Source: Siphonodentalium dalli (Eukaryota > Mollusca > Scaphopoda > Gadilida > Siphonodentaliidae). Taken from it: 64,000 nt of DNA. The notes below the pieces were generated by a model. That model was not told where the DNA came from, made no database searches, and saw only the letters and a program-made list of their open reading frames with translations. Location: positions 6,634,001 through 6,698,000 of the forward strand of contig CP136062.1 in the NCBI GenBank assembly GCA_032622095.1, written 5' to 3'. A program made the position numbers and the translations under genes. Positions 11,428-22,393 of the stretch are shown here, piece by piece. Numbering within the stretch: position 1 is the first letter of the stretch; each line of letters starts with the position of its first letter.

Positions 11428-11516
11428 TACGAAACAACCAAAATAATGGTACGAATCGACCAGAGTGTACGAAACGTCTTTGTACGAAACGACCAATGTA
11501 CGAAACGTCCAGCACC
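11428..11516. repeat. TACGAAAC-type short tandem repeat
   Basis: TACGAAAC or TACGAATC followed by GACCA or AACCA recurs five times in about 90 bp. Confidence 0.6.
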
Positions 11517-12929
11517 CTTATTTTGTTATAAAGAGTTTATTTGGACTTTGACATTTGTTATAGAGTTAATTTGGACTTGCAAAATTTGGGCATATTTCAG
11601 GTACATTATATATGTCCTGGATAAGCGTGACAAGTATAAAGATATAATTCTACCTTTTCCACCTCACAAGCCTTGAGGAGAACACTCTAGAGAACAGAAA
11701 GTATCAACCAGACGCTGTTTCATGCAAACGCTCATATGTGTTATGTAATTCTGAGAACCAGTTATTTTGTTGTGTTCAGTTTAGAGGAATCACTGAACTA
11801 AATGGTTTTCCATAGCGACAGTGTTAACGTTTCGACCGAATTCTCTGAATTTAAGCCTACAGGCTATTCCATTGATGTTTACCCAGCTAGATTGACACTA
11901 GTTGATCACAAAAGTGCAAGAAAAATCAAAGGTTATGTGTTTACTTTTTTTAATAAATCCACACTGAATTGTGTTGAAATTGTACGACAGGGCTACGGTA
12001 TCCCACAGCTAAATTTTGACTGGAAAAAGCAAGAACAGCAGCTAGATAAATCAATTTCTCACTCACAAAAAAGTACATTCCCCCATTAATTCACCAATTT
12101 AAATTATTCTGATATGACGTACAAATCAAATAAACACGATGTCATCCTTTAATATACCCGTTACGGTAGTCCACCTTTAGTAATAAGGCCAAAACAAAAT
12201 GAATGCATGTTTCCCGTAACCCGACCCAAGTTCATTTTATTTGTTTTAAATAAAAAAAAATAATCTATAAACCGACCAACCACACTGATATTAACCAAAC
12301 TATTTACGCGTGGTTCCATTTTATCTGATTCACCTCGCGAGATAAATGATATCTTTGATATATTTATATATTTTTCGCAAAGCCACATCGTCACTCTTCA
12401 AACAGTTCTAGTCAAATTACGACCGGACTCAATACCAGAAGAGTACAGGTTATCGCTCCTCTTTGCTGACTGGAAGTTCGAACGCACCCGAACGAGGAGC
12501 ACCTGGAAAATTCTCTCGCACGATATTTTAATATTTATTTGACTCTTTTTAACAACTATTTCTTATCCAATACTGTATTAATGTGTATTATTACTTGTTG
12601 ATGCCGTACAGCTCGGTAGTGATACATTATTAGCAAACAAATTGAGAAAAATAACGTTTGTTCGACTTCAGAAACCGACCACGTGAATTTCTGAGCGCCG
12701 CCATTTTGAGATTTCGGCAAACTTGAATAATAAAACTTAAAGCATACAGCTTTCTTCCAAAATAACAAATACTACACAAATTATTTACTACATCTATTAT
12801 ATCAAAGTATAATCTACACACATTTAACCGAAGTTAAAATAGACTATTTAGATCATTTGGCATAAATTCTGACTGATAGTTTTCATCCATATTAATAACA
12901 GCATGGTAATATAATAAATATTCGAAAAG
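11517..12929. other. No confidently recognised feature
   Basis: Contains one 95-codon plus-strand frame at 11802-12089 without recognisable domain. AT-rich otherwise. Confidence 0.35.
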
Positions 12930-12956
12930 GTAGGACTGCAGGGTGCCTCTGCCCCC

Positions 12957-14011
12957 GGCCAGGATAGCCTAGCTGAGGTACGTGCCACATAAAAAGACCA
13001 GGTCCCACCCATAGACCGTGCTGTTCTGTTTAGAATTCAATACAACTATTTCGAATATAAAGCTGCACAAAAATGCAGTAGTGCTGACATATATATACAT
13101 GTATATATACTTTCGAGTACTATCTTCTATATTTAATGTGCACAATGTGCTAACTATATAGAATATAAACGACCAATATATCCATAGTCACACATGAGTG
13201 AATCAAAGTTATTAAAATATCTTGACAAACCCTTTGTCTGCTCAAAAAGCGAACAAACATCTCTACCTGTACTGCTTTCTGACAGTAAAGGCAAATACAT
13301 GGAGTCTATAGCACTACAATGCAGATCGAACAACCCGCAGGGAATCAAGTTCTGGTGCAAGAGCGGAGCGAATCTAGACGATGAAATCTTTTGGCTACAC
13401 AGAAACCTCAGACACAAGGTACGGAAACATGAATATATCACTCTCATAATCTGGCTTGGAACATGTGATCTAACAAAAATCGACAGATCACAAAGAACAA
13501 TACATCTCCAATCACATGACGACGATGCTGTAGTCAATACTGTCGCAGCAAAATACCGACGTCTCCTGGAAATAGTGAAAAGCTACCCTACTATCAAACA
13601 AATACTGCTTGAGATACCAATATACTCAATACAGCGTCACAATCTAATTAAAGCAAACAAAGAAAGTGAAGAATACGCTGAAGAAGATCTGAAATTGTAC
13701 CAACAAATCGATCTCCTAAACATACAGATCAGAACCACCAACGAAGAGCTCACAGGGAGCGGAACCACTTCACCAAGGTTCTCACAAGACCTCTTACAAA
13801 ATAGAGTAGGGGTGACAAAAGGTCAGAGAAATTACTGGAACTTCAGGCTATTAAAAGACGGTCTGCATCCTGACAAGACACTGGCCAAGACCTGGTACAG
13901 GCGACTCCAATATAGAATCAACGACTTCTGCTATATACTATAACAACAAATAAATGATGAAAGGGACAAGGTCTAGCAGGAGGGTGAGTACTGGCCAGGA
14001 TAGCCTAGCTG
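12957..14011 (+). repeat. 19-bp exact duplication inside the LINE leader and after ORF1
   Basis: GGCCAGGATAGCCTAGCTG occurs at 12957-12975 and 13993-14011, each preceded by similar G-rich sequence (AAGGTAGGACTGCAGGGTG versus AAGGTCTAGCAGGAGGGTG). One copy is in the untranslated leader, the other at the start of the second ORF. The span given covers both copies. Confidence 0.8.
13194..13943 (+). CDS. LINE ORF1: SGNH/GDSL hydrolase-like protein (249 aa)
   Basis: Predicted lipase/esterase-fold protein of the kind found in ORF1 of CR1-type and related LINEs, where it is thought to help the ribonucleoprotein interact with membranes or lipids. The SGNH blocks are visible: Ser31 in LLSDSKG (block I), Gly58 in KSGANLDD (block II), GTCD at 89-92 where Asn of the usual GxND is Cys (block III), and Asp222/His225 in KDGLHPD (block V). 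The ATG at 13194 is the first in frame, and the ORF ends TAA at 13941. The next ORF begins only 10 nt later with a double ATG, which would suit termination-reinitiation. The block III change may reduce activity or be lineage-typical. The fold is inferred from motif order alone. Confidence 0.75.
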   Translation: MSESKLLKYLDKPFVCSKSEQTSLPVLLSDSKGKYMESIALQCRSNNPQGIKFWCKSGANLDDEIFWLHRNLRHKVRKHEYITLIIWLGTCDLTKIDRSQRTIHLQSHDDDAVVNTVAAKYRRLLEIVKSYPTIKQILLEIPIYSIQRHNLIKANKESEEYAEEDLKLYQQIDLLNIQIRTTNEELTGSGTTSPRFSQDLLQNRVGVTKGQRNYWNFRLLKDGLHPDKTLAKTWYRRLQYRINDFCYIL

Positions 14012-15560
14012 TTCTCTCCCCCAAACTAGATGTCCATACATCATTACACGAATATAGCTCACCGTCAATAATGATGAAAGAAGATTCAATCATATCAAGA
14101 GGAGATGACAGCATGACACGACTGGAAGAAATCATACCCAGCAACAATCACAATGCGAAAAGCTGTGAATATACGTCCACACCTCGTAACTGTCATGATA
14201 AAGACAAGAGTGAATATATAACACCAATATCAAATAACAACACGGAGACGACAAAACACGACTCCACAGGTAAGCAAAGAAGGCTACCAAAGAAAAATAT
14301 CAACACGATAAGAAGTTCCATGGGTTCATCGCCACTGCTAACCGCAAATGGCAGAAATGCTGCTAAATTCATCTCACCAGCCATGACCGGAACTATCAAA
14401 CCTGAGCAAATGAGAACAACAAGAATCAGACAACCCCCGAAAACATATACACCCAGCAGAAATGAATCTACCATCAAGGGTTACTATCTAAACTCCGGAA
14501 AGCTAAATAAAAAGTCTACTCTGGCAGAACAACGGGAAGACATAGTATCTAAAGATAAAGCTGGAAACTACATACTATCCATGCAATCTGATATTTACAA
14601 TGCATATACAAAAGCTTTACTAGAGCTGATGGACGAAGAATCAACAAAAAACAAGGAGCTCGACATTACAATACAAACAAGTAATGATCGACGTGGTACA
14701 CAGGCTAACGTCGTTATCAAAATAAAAACAAGCAGAAAGAACAGAAGCAAAGCTACTCAAAGCTGCACTGTAAACTGCTATCATACGACCTATAGAGTTA
14801 TGATTAACGGCAACAACAAAGACCATGATATGCTGAATATACATACAATCATTGCATCTAGGCTAACAAAAATGGTTATCACCGATATACCAACAAGCAA
14901 TAAGACAGCTAAACATGTAAATAGCACACTATCGAATCACAGTTCCGCTATTCTGGAAACAATAAAATCCCCAGATAACGAAATACAATCAGAACCCTCA
15001 TATAATACTCCATCTGAACTAGAGGTACCATCTCCAGGCAGGATAAACGACTCAACTGCCAACAAACTACTACCCGAAAATATCATATCTACAACAAATA
15101 ACGCAAACAAACAAAAAATCAGTAAATATGATTCAACCACATCTCCAGACAGAATTAACGAATCAGCTGTCAATACACAAACACCAACAAAACTCGTATC
15201 TATAACAAATAACGTGAATAAAAATGACACAATTGTTGAACCCGAGATAACTGAGCAATCCTTAACAACTAATGACATCATGAGTAACTATGGCTCAACC
15301 AAAAATAAACAAATAGCAAAGAAAGCTATACATGTAAACAAAATGTATACTGCAAACAAAAGTGTCATAACTGCTGAATCAGAGATAAATCACCAACACT
15401 TATCAAACAACAGTATGCAAACAAAAATAACATCTAATAACGACTTGAATACTGACAAAAACATAATCAGTGATAACACAACCAATGACTATACAAATAA
15501 AAATCTGGAAAGTATAGCAAAAAACACAGGGTCAACAAAAACCATCAAACACAAGATAAC
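13954..15560 (+). pseudogene. LINE ORF2, N-terminal extension (N/T/S/K-rich)
   Basis: Opens with ATGATG and reads without interruption into low-complexity Asn/Thr/Ser/Lys-rich sequence. About residues 150-310 look more ordered, with SCTVNCYHTTYRVMINGNN followed by IHTIIASRLTK. I recall similar short beta-rich segments just before PHD fingers in invertebrate LINE proteins; that is memory, not a search. About residues 340-500 contain loose internal repeats (PGRINDST, PDRINESA; STTNNANK, SITNNVNK). The frame stays open to TGA at 15646, but its last ~30 residues look out of frame, while a neighbouring frame open from 15501 leads directly into the PHD finger. A one-base shift between about 15501 and 15580 is therefore inferred, and the end given is approximate. 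Confidence 0.6.
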
Positions 15561-16905
15561 ATCAATAAAACTAGCCCAAATGCTAGTAATGAAACTTGTC
15601 ATAAATTCGACGAGGATAATAGTAAACCTATATGTCCAATCTGTGTGAATGAAATACATAACACTTGTTTAAACTGTGGAAAATGTGATGAATGGTTTCA
15701 CCCAAACTGTGAAGGCATAAGCGAACACCAAGCTAATGCGGAAAATATCCAATCACACACCGATAATTACATATGCTCGATTTGTTATATGAAAGATCTA
15801 GAGCATACTCAAAAAATCAACATGTCTGCCCAACAAGACATCACATCTGGTGACAGTCATGAAACTGTGCTTACGGGTAATAGAAATAAAACCATAGCAA
15901 AATCAAAAATTACTAAAACCAAACAAAAGAATAGTAGTAACACAGGCTGTAAAGATAACTGTGAAATGCAAAAGGCAGCCCTACAAGCTGAAATAGCAAG
16001 GCTTGAGGATACTATAAATGAACAAGCAAAAACAATTAAAATACTGAGAACAAGGAATGAAGTGGCTAATAACACAATACATCAAGCCAATGATACGTAT
16101 CCACCATCAAATGCGAATAACCATCTAAACATCATGCAACGATTACAACAGCTAGAACACGATCAGATTAAACTACGTCTAACAGAAGCAGAAAGAAATA
16201 TTGTAATAATTCTTAGACGTAACGAAGTACATCATGCAAAGCAAAACCTGAGCCAGTATACACAAACAGAAGCAACAAACCCAAACAAAATCCGGGTAAA
16301 CCAAAACAACTGTGTTAACCAAAATACTGTGCCTCAACGCTGCTATATTGAAAACACCAACTTAATCAACCATATACCGGTAGCAACATCAGACTATCGT
16401 GTAGAAAATATTCGGAACGATAACATGCAGAATAATCACAACTTACAACAACAAAAGCGTGTAATAACCGCATCAGATAAACAGAAAACTACCAACTGCC
16501 AGCGAGAACCTGAACATCATTTTTTAGAGCATGGCAGGGGGTCGACCCAAAGGGCCATACAAACAAATCATTACCAGTCTATACCACAGAAAATTATGAC
16601 AGATCAGAAAACTGTGGGAAAAAAACAAAATAGAAAAGCAAAACCATCAGCTTATACTACATCATGTCAGAACACAAATGACAAGCAATATAGCAACACA
16701 ACCTCCACCAAACATAGTTTCATGCTACCCTCGACTAAGCAGTCGACTGCCGAAGCGGAACATGAACCTAGAAAGAGTGACCTATATTCATGGGAGACAT
16801 CAGTAATAAATCAACATTCTCCGTTAAGAATCGAAAATATAATTGAGACACAAAAACTCAATATATCTTCAATTAACATCCAAAATATAAAAAACAAACA
16901 ACGTG
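15561..16905 (+). pseudogene. LINE ORF2 segment: PHD finger and coiled coil, start of endonuclease
   Basis: The frame runs open from 15501, upstream of the first GTG or ATG, and reads PICPICVNEIHNTCLNC from 15627. The PHD Cys4-His-Cys3 pattern is complete: CPIC at 15633-15644, CLNCGKC at 15666-15686, C-x4-H and H-x2-C in KCDEWFHPNC, and a final CSIC near 15774. PHD fingers bind histone tails, so this may target the element to chromatin. A heptad-like segment at about 15961-16075 (QKAALQAEIARLEDTINEQ) predicts a coiled coil. A Gln/Asn-rich linker follows. Near 16854 the frame reads LNISSINIQN, the start of an APE-type endonuclease with its catalytic Asn; the rest of that domain continues in another frame after a shift near A6 at about 16889. 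Confidence 0.75.
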
Positions 16906-17826
16906 GTATTACAACATGCAATAGAAACATACGACATCATATGTATCCAAGAACACTGGCTTTTCCAATATCAAATTGCTCGAATAAAAGAACTAGCCGA
17001 AAACTTTAACAACTTCAGTAAGTCAGTAGATCAGAATGAACCACTACCACCAAACAGGGGCTATGGGAGAGTATCAACCTTGTGGCACACAAATCTCAAT
17101 AAAATCATCGACGCTAAAGAAGATGGTGACAACAGAATTATCTGTATTACAATCAAAAGCAGCCCAACGAATATATGCCTAATAAATGCATACATGCCCA
17201 GTAACACTCACTCGGCTGATAAAAAAGATAAAGATGAATACAATGAGACACTGGAAAAAATATATGCTATTATGATAAAATACTCAGATCATAAAATAAT
17301 AATAGCAGGGGATATGAACGCTTCATTAGATAGACAACCACCCAATGAGCAAGACAAACTTTTCAAAAAGTTCTATATAGACCATGAGCTTACCATAACT
17401 AATGGATATGTCCCGGAATTCACATTTAGACATCATAATGGGAAATCACAATCCATCATAGACTATTTTATTGAATCCACAAAACATGACAAAATTCTAT
17501 CAAATATGCAAGTTATCGATGTTCCATCAAATGTATCTGATCATGAGCTCATTAAAGTCGAAATGAAAATAGCACCCTTTGAAAAAATACAAAATAGTCT
17601 TGAAAACATCTTACAAAAAAGAACAAACTGGAAAAAATGTGATTTAGTCCTCTACAGACAGCATATAGACAAAACCAATCACCTAACACAGACCACTATA
17701 CACAATAATCTGGAAGAATCCATTGTGAAGTTTGGCCAAATGATAATAAGCGCAGCAGAGAAAGCCACACCTGCCAAAAGGCATAAAAAAGCTCCAATGG
17801 TCAAAAACAATGGAATCCCAGCATAG
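16903..17826 (+). pseudogene. LINE ORF2 segment: APE-type (EEP) endonuclease
   Basis: This domain nicks target DNA to prime reverse transcription. Visible motifs are ICIQEHW (metal-binding Glu), INAYMPSN, IAGDMNAS, SIIDYF and SDHELIKVE (catalytic Asp-His), in the usual order. The first strand with its Asn (SINIQN) lies just upstream in another frame, so the domain is split by an indel. The frame terminates at TAG 17824, but from 17811 a different frame reads WNPSIASAIQESKKAHYQW, the normal link towards the RT, so a second one-base shift lies near the A-rich stretch at about 17783-17810. GTG at 16903 is simply the edge of the open frame, not a start codon. Confidence 0.85.
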
Positions 17827-19418
17827 CCAGTGCGATACAAGAAAGTAAAAAGGCCCATTATCAATGGAAAACGGCAGGTAGGCCAGTTGACACAAATAAT
17901 CCACTTAAAATGGCAAAAATGGCCACTAAAAAGAAGTTAAGATGTACACAAAGGCAACAAATAGCTGCAGAGAGAACCCGGCTATATGATGAAATCTCTC
18001 AAGCCAATGCATCTAATGATCAAGTACTATTCTATAAACTTATAAACAAACAAAGGCTCACCAAGAGTGTAGTCACTGAGTATATTGAAATAGATGGAGA
18101 CCAATATGGTGCCGAACAGATGATGGATGGGTGGTTTAAACACTTCAAAAAACTGTCAGAACCAAAAACTGCCGATAGATTTGATGATACATTCCACAAA
18201 CAAGTCTCGGCTGATATTGAAGCTATTGAACAAATATGTCGTGCTAATACACCATCTTTAGAACCAGTCACACTGCATGAAATTAAAACAATTGTCAATA
18301 AGCTCAAACTAAATAAAGCAGCTGACTATGCTGGAATTACGGCTGAACACCTCAAATATAGCATAGAAGAAACTGCCCCAACAATCATGAACATCATAAA
18401 CACTATATATGAAAAACGAGAAGTGCCAAAAGAAATAAAAATCGGCATATTAACACCTGTACCAAAAAAGGACAAAGACCCAACAAAACCAGGGAATTAC
18501 AGGGGCATAACTATCAGCTCCATAATATGTAAAATCCTAGAAGCAACCCTGCAAGACAAACTAGACAACATACTATTACCATCGCAAAATAAAATGCAAC
18601 GTGGCTTCACTCAAGGCACATCACCCCTAGTTGCTGGGGTTATGATAACTGAAGCATACAATGAAAGCAAAGACATAAATGAGACATTAATATTAGAAAC
18701 CCTGGATGCTGAAAAAGCATTTGACGTTGTATGGCATAAAAGCCTACTGAGAACACTTTTCACTGGTGGGATCCACAGCGACCTATGGCTACTTGTAAAT
18801 TCATTACATCATGAGGCGAATACAAAGGTAAAATGGGGTGGATCATACTCCTCAGATATACTACTTCACCAAGGAATAAGACAAGGGGCTAAATTATCAG
18901 CAATGCTCTATAAAAGATTTAACAACGACATGCTAAATCAGCTAAGTAACAATGCAGCTGGGTTTAAAATTGGCACAATTGATATAACAGCCCCCACCTG
19001 TGCAGATGATGTAGCCATCTTAGCAAAAACAACATCTGATTTACAAACTCTCACAAGTATTGTATACAACAACTCATGTAAAGATCGATTCGCAATGAAC
19101 GCAACTAAATGCGAAATTGTCCAAATGAAAACATCTACACAAAAAATGAATGGTGAAATAAAAACTGTCCTAGGTGGAACTCCTGTTAATATCGTAGGCT
19201 CCACCAAACACCTAGGTGTAGAGCGTAATCCAACAAATACCCCAGATATCCCAAAACGAATAACAATGGGCAGACGAAACCTATACTCCTTGATGGGTAC
19301 AGGGCTACATGGAACAAACGGTATATCACCAGTAATAGCATATCAAATGTGGAACACTTTTGTCATTCCTAGAATGCTGCATGGTATAGAAATCCTACAT
19401 ATGAAAAAAAAGACATAG
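17811..19418 (+). pseudogene. LINE ORF2 segment: reverse transcriptase
   Basis: RNA-dependent DNA polymerase core of the LINE. Motifs in order are NYRGITISSI with KILEATLQDKL (fingers), LDAEKAFDVVWH (motif A with catalytic Asp), HQGIRQGAKLSAMLY (motif B), APTCADDVAILA (motif C, Asp-Asp), NATKCEIVQM (motif D) and KHLGVERN (motif E). Motif C reads CADD in place of the commoner YADD or FADD; both Asp are kept. The frame is open from 17811 (WNPSIA) although the first ATG is 17910. It ends at TAG 19416 directly after an A8 run. Another frame continues with DIDELERFQRKTMRQ, so a one-base indel in that run separates the RT from its C-terminal domain. Confidence 0.92.
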
Positions 19419-20233
19419 ATGAACTCGAACGTTTCCAACGAAAAACCATGAGACAATTGCAAAGTGTATCAACACGCACAGCAAATGCTGCTACAAATGC
19501 ACTAATTGGTGCTATTCCCATCCAAGGCACTATAGATCTCAAAATTACAACATTCTATATTAATATAGCCAAAACACACAACTCTGCAGAGCGAGATCTT
19601 GCAATAAGACAACTTATCATGAAAAATGACAACAGCCATAGCTGGTTTATACATGTCAGAGACATACTTTCCAAATATACCCTTCCTGACCCACTACATA
19701 TCATAAGCACCATCCACAGTAAGGAAGATGCCAACAAATGGAAAACAATATGTAAAACAGCTATATACCAATATTGGCATGATATTAATGACAAAGAGTT
19801 CTCCAGTAAAACAACATTAGCAATGATCAAACTGCAAAATAATTCCAGCAGAAAATGTCATCTTGTATGGGATTCATCAAAATACTCGCCCGCTGCCACA
19901 AAAAAGGCTATTATAAAAACATGGTTGATGACAGACACTTATTTAATACAAATAAATAGAAACAGATTTAGACAAAACCTGACCTCTGCCATATGTCCAC
20001 TATGCAAACTAGCTGATGAGGACAGAATACACTTCATTTCACAATGTACGAACACTAGCAACCAACGACATTGTTACATACAAAAACTCAAACTATGTCT
20101 CTCAAAAACTACCACTGACAAATACATTATTGATCAACCAGAACTCTTAACTCAGTTAACCTTAGACTGCACAAAACTAGAAACCTGGAACATTACCGAT
20201 ATAGAAAAAGAACAAATTGAAAAACTGGCATGA
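19405..20233 (+). pseudogene. LINE ORF2 segment: C-terminal domain with zinc knuckle
   Basis: Continuation of the RT polypeptide after the A8 frameshift. It starts DIDELERFQRK, then a mainly helical region and CPLCKLADEDRIHFISQC, a C-x2-C-x8-H-x4-C knuckle typical of the C terminus of many LINE polymerases, where it binds nucleic acid. The ORF ends TGA at 20231. A related knuckle (C-x2-C-x9-H-x4-C) is in the unrelated-copy fragment at 61667-61990. Sequence 20234-20600 is presumed 3' UTR. Confidence 0.8.
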
Positions 20234-20599
20234 CATTTCTTATACTCAATTCATGTGCATAGAGTAAACACTTTAAAAACAGAAGCAGACAAGCACATAT
20301 AAAATGACAAACTAGCCGAGCTGTACAGGCAAAACAACTACCTGTAAATATTCTTGTCAATACGACAATTTTAACTATACCAATCTTAAAAACAAAACAA
20401 AAATATACATGTACATATGTACATATGAAAGCTCAACTTAAAAGTTTTTAAGTGTAACTTACGCACACACAAATCTTTTAACTCACTAGTACCACAATTT
20501 TACCAACTATTTTATCATTATTGCAGTTTTACCTGGTTTTATTTGACTTATTTTTACTTCCATTATTTTATATACCCAATATAATGGGGTGCTCCTCAC

Positions 20600-20645
20600 T
20601 TAAAGGAGGGAAATCCACAACAAGACAAGACAAGTTTGTGTTGAT
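20600..20645 (+). other. Probable LINE 3' terminus with pentamer tail
   Basis: AACAAGACAAGACAAG, an (ACAAG)n-like run, resembles the short simple-repeat tails of many non-LTR elements. No poly(A) signal precedes it convincingly. Confidence 0.45.
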
Positions 20646-21061
20646 GTGGAGTACCGGTATTGTTGACTCAATGAGTGTACCGGTATTTGAGCAAAAAAGC
20701 TGTAGCCGGCTGTTACTTATAAGACATGCGCGGTAGGAAGCTACAGCAGCCAGGGAAATGAATGGCGACTATCACTAAAGTAAACATTGTACCCCGACTC
20801 TGATAGGAGAATTTCTATTTGTTTTAAAACTGCTCCCTGGGGACACATACATTGTAATTGTCATTCCCATTTTGTTGACATCAAACTAGATATTTTATAT
20901 CTATGATATATTTCCTGTTTGGTGGATAATTAAACTTATTATCGTAAAAATATATATAATTATATCTTGTTTGCATATACCGGTTTTATCACCAATTTGT
21001 TGGTTGTTTGGGTCATTGTATGGTGTTTGATTGTGGTTAGGCGTGTCAGAGTTTGTAAATT
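20646..21061. other. No recognisable feature
   Basis: AT-rich flank of the LINE; nothing recognised. Confidence 0.4.
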
Positions 21062-21320
21062 CTGCAGTTGAGTACAGCGGCCGAGCGGCAAGTACACCTC
21101 GGCCGAACGACAAGTACACATGTACACCGTGGCCAAAAAGCAACTACATGTACAACAGGGCCAGATGGCATGTACCCCATGGTTAGATTTCTGGTTTGTA
21201 TTGTCTTTTTTCGGTTTAATGAATGTACAATGTGCATGTACACCGCAGCAACTACATTTACACCATGGCCGAATGGCAAATACACCACGACCCAACTGTA
21301 GTTAGCCGTTGGAGCCGCGG
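21062..21320. repeat. Degenerate minisatellite with GTACA and GGCC words
   Basis: Variants of ACACCGTGGCCAAAAAGCAA, ACACCTCGGCCGAACGACAA and ACACCATGGCCGAATGGCAA recur about every 24-35 bp, joined by CTACATGTACA. Overlapping frames on both strands stay open because of the repeat and are not taken as genes. Confidence 0.65.
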
Positions 21321-22288
21321 TGTACATGTAGTTGCATTTCAGCTGTGGTGGCAATGCTAACCGCAACGTGGTTAAGTGGACACTTGTTTTGCCTAGCAGG
21401 GTACATGTACATGTATGTACCAACCTTGCCAGGTTTATTAAAAAAACTCAAAATAGTGTGCGACGACAAGGAAGTTTCAATTGTATTTAAAGGTACTCAG
21501 TCTGATTTGATAGTCCCCATATCATTAGATTCGAACAACATTTAAAAAAAATATGCTTCAGTCAGAATCTATTAAGGGGAAGGTCAAGTGAACAATTTTG
21601 AAAGGGGATTTCCATGCAAATCTCTTTAACAGAAGTTACGTAGTTGCATACATGAATAATTCTGAGTGATTTGGTGTGGTAATTAAAACAACGGATTGTC
21701 AAATATCCGATACACAAAAGCCACTTGACTTTAGAGTTATCCATCTTCATACGCAAATTTGATCCGCGAACTTCTTCTCGTTTACTTTTTGCCAGGCCAC
21801 TAAAAAAGTACCGGTGGTGAAAAATAATGGATTGCAAAACAAAAATGTATATCTGATCACTCTGAGCTTTGATGGGTGGGTTCCTCGACTCAAATCAAAT
21901 ATTTGTTTCCCCAAAGCCAAAGAAATAGTAATTTGTGAGCGTTAATTCGGATTATTCATCTTTAAATAGGATAATCGCATTAGAGCTGAAATGAGGGAAT
22001 GAATAAATAAATGAATGTATACAAAGTGAAATAAATCATTGCTTTTTGTTTGAGAATATTGCCATTTGATTGAAAGAATTATAGATTTCTGAAAAATGGA
22101 TGAATATATACCGGTATCAGGAATAAAGTTTTGTTTATTAGTCTCACTAATCGTTCTCAGTGTTTCTTAAATCAGCTACATCATCACATGTTCTGTCATT
22201 TCATGTTCACGTACAGAGAAAATTACTGTTCAAACTTACAAAAGTTGTAGGTGATTTCATTTATCAGGTCTTTACTGTATGTTACATC
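21321..22288. other. No recognisable feature
   Basis: No supported gene or repeat apart from short ACATGTAC words continuing from the minisatellite. Confidence 0.35.
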
Positions 22289-22290
22289 TA

Positions 22291-22391
22291 CAGTAATGCC
22301 ATATTGACTCCATAACCACAGCATAATTATGGGTCAATTTTCAGGATTTAGTCGGAAAGCTCTCATCGAGTCATTAATTAGGGCATTACTG
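22291..22391. mobile_element. Mariner-type MITE (101 bp)
   Basis: Inverted ends CAGTAATGCC and GGCATTACTG are flanked by TA on both sides (22289-22290 and 22392-22393), the target preference of Tc1/mariner elements. The interior shares CAGAATTATGGGT-like and TTTTCAGGATTTAGT words with copies at 50934 and 51138. Confidence 0.75.
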
Positions 22392-22393
22392 TA

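Larger units (their letters stand above)
12930..20645 (+). mobile_element. Nearly full-length non-LTR retrotransposon (SGNH / PHD-CC-EN-RT)
   Basis: The block carries an SGNH hydrolase-like ORF, then a frameshifted long ORF with PHD finger, coiled coil, APE-type endonuclease, reverse transcriptase and a C-terminal zinc knuckle: the full protein set of a LINE that copies itself by target-primed reverse transcription. The plus strand is strongly A-rich. The 3' end is placed at the (ACAAG)n-like tail near 20620-20637; the 5' end near 12930 is approximate. No target-site duplication was found. The SGNH and PHD domains recall CR1-type elements, but the NYRGIT and RQGA words in the RT differ from what I recall of CR1, so the clade is left open. 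Several frameshifts make this copy inactive as read. Confidence 0.88.

Noticed and set aside
11802-12089. 95-codon plus frame of fairly mixed composition
   Set aside because: No domain, splice sites, or repeat in the window; not enough to call a gene.
15645-15650. GTG as start codon of the PHD-finger ORF, and GTG 16903 as start of the endonuclease ORF
   Set aside because: Both frames are open upstream and begin inside a domain (CPIC of the PHD finger, first strand of the endonuclease); these are frameshift edges.
13938-18307. Minus-strand frames of 60-114 codons opposite the LINE
   Set aside because: Antisense shadows of the A-rich coding strand, rich in hydrophobic residues as expected from that bias.
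21046-21423. Up to five overlapping Cys/Thr-rich frames
   Set aside because: All lie on the GTACA/GGCC minisatellite and read the same repeat in different frames.
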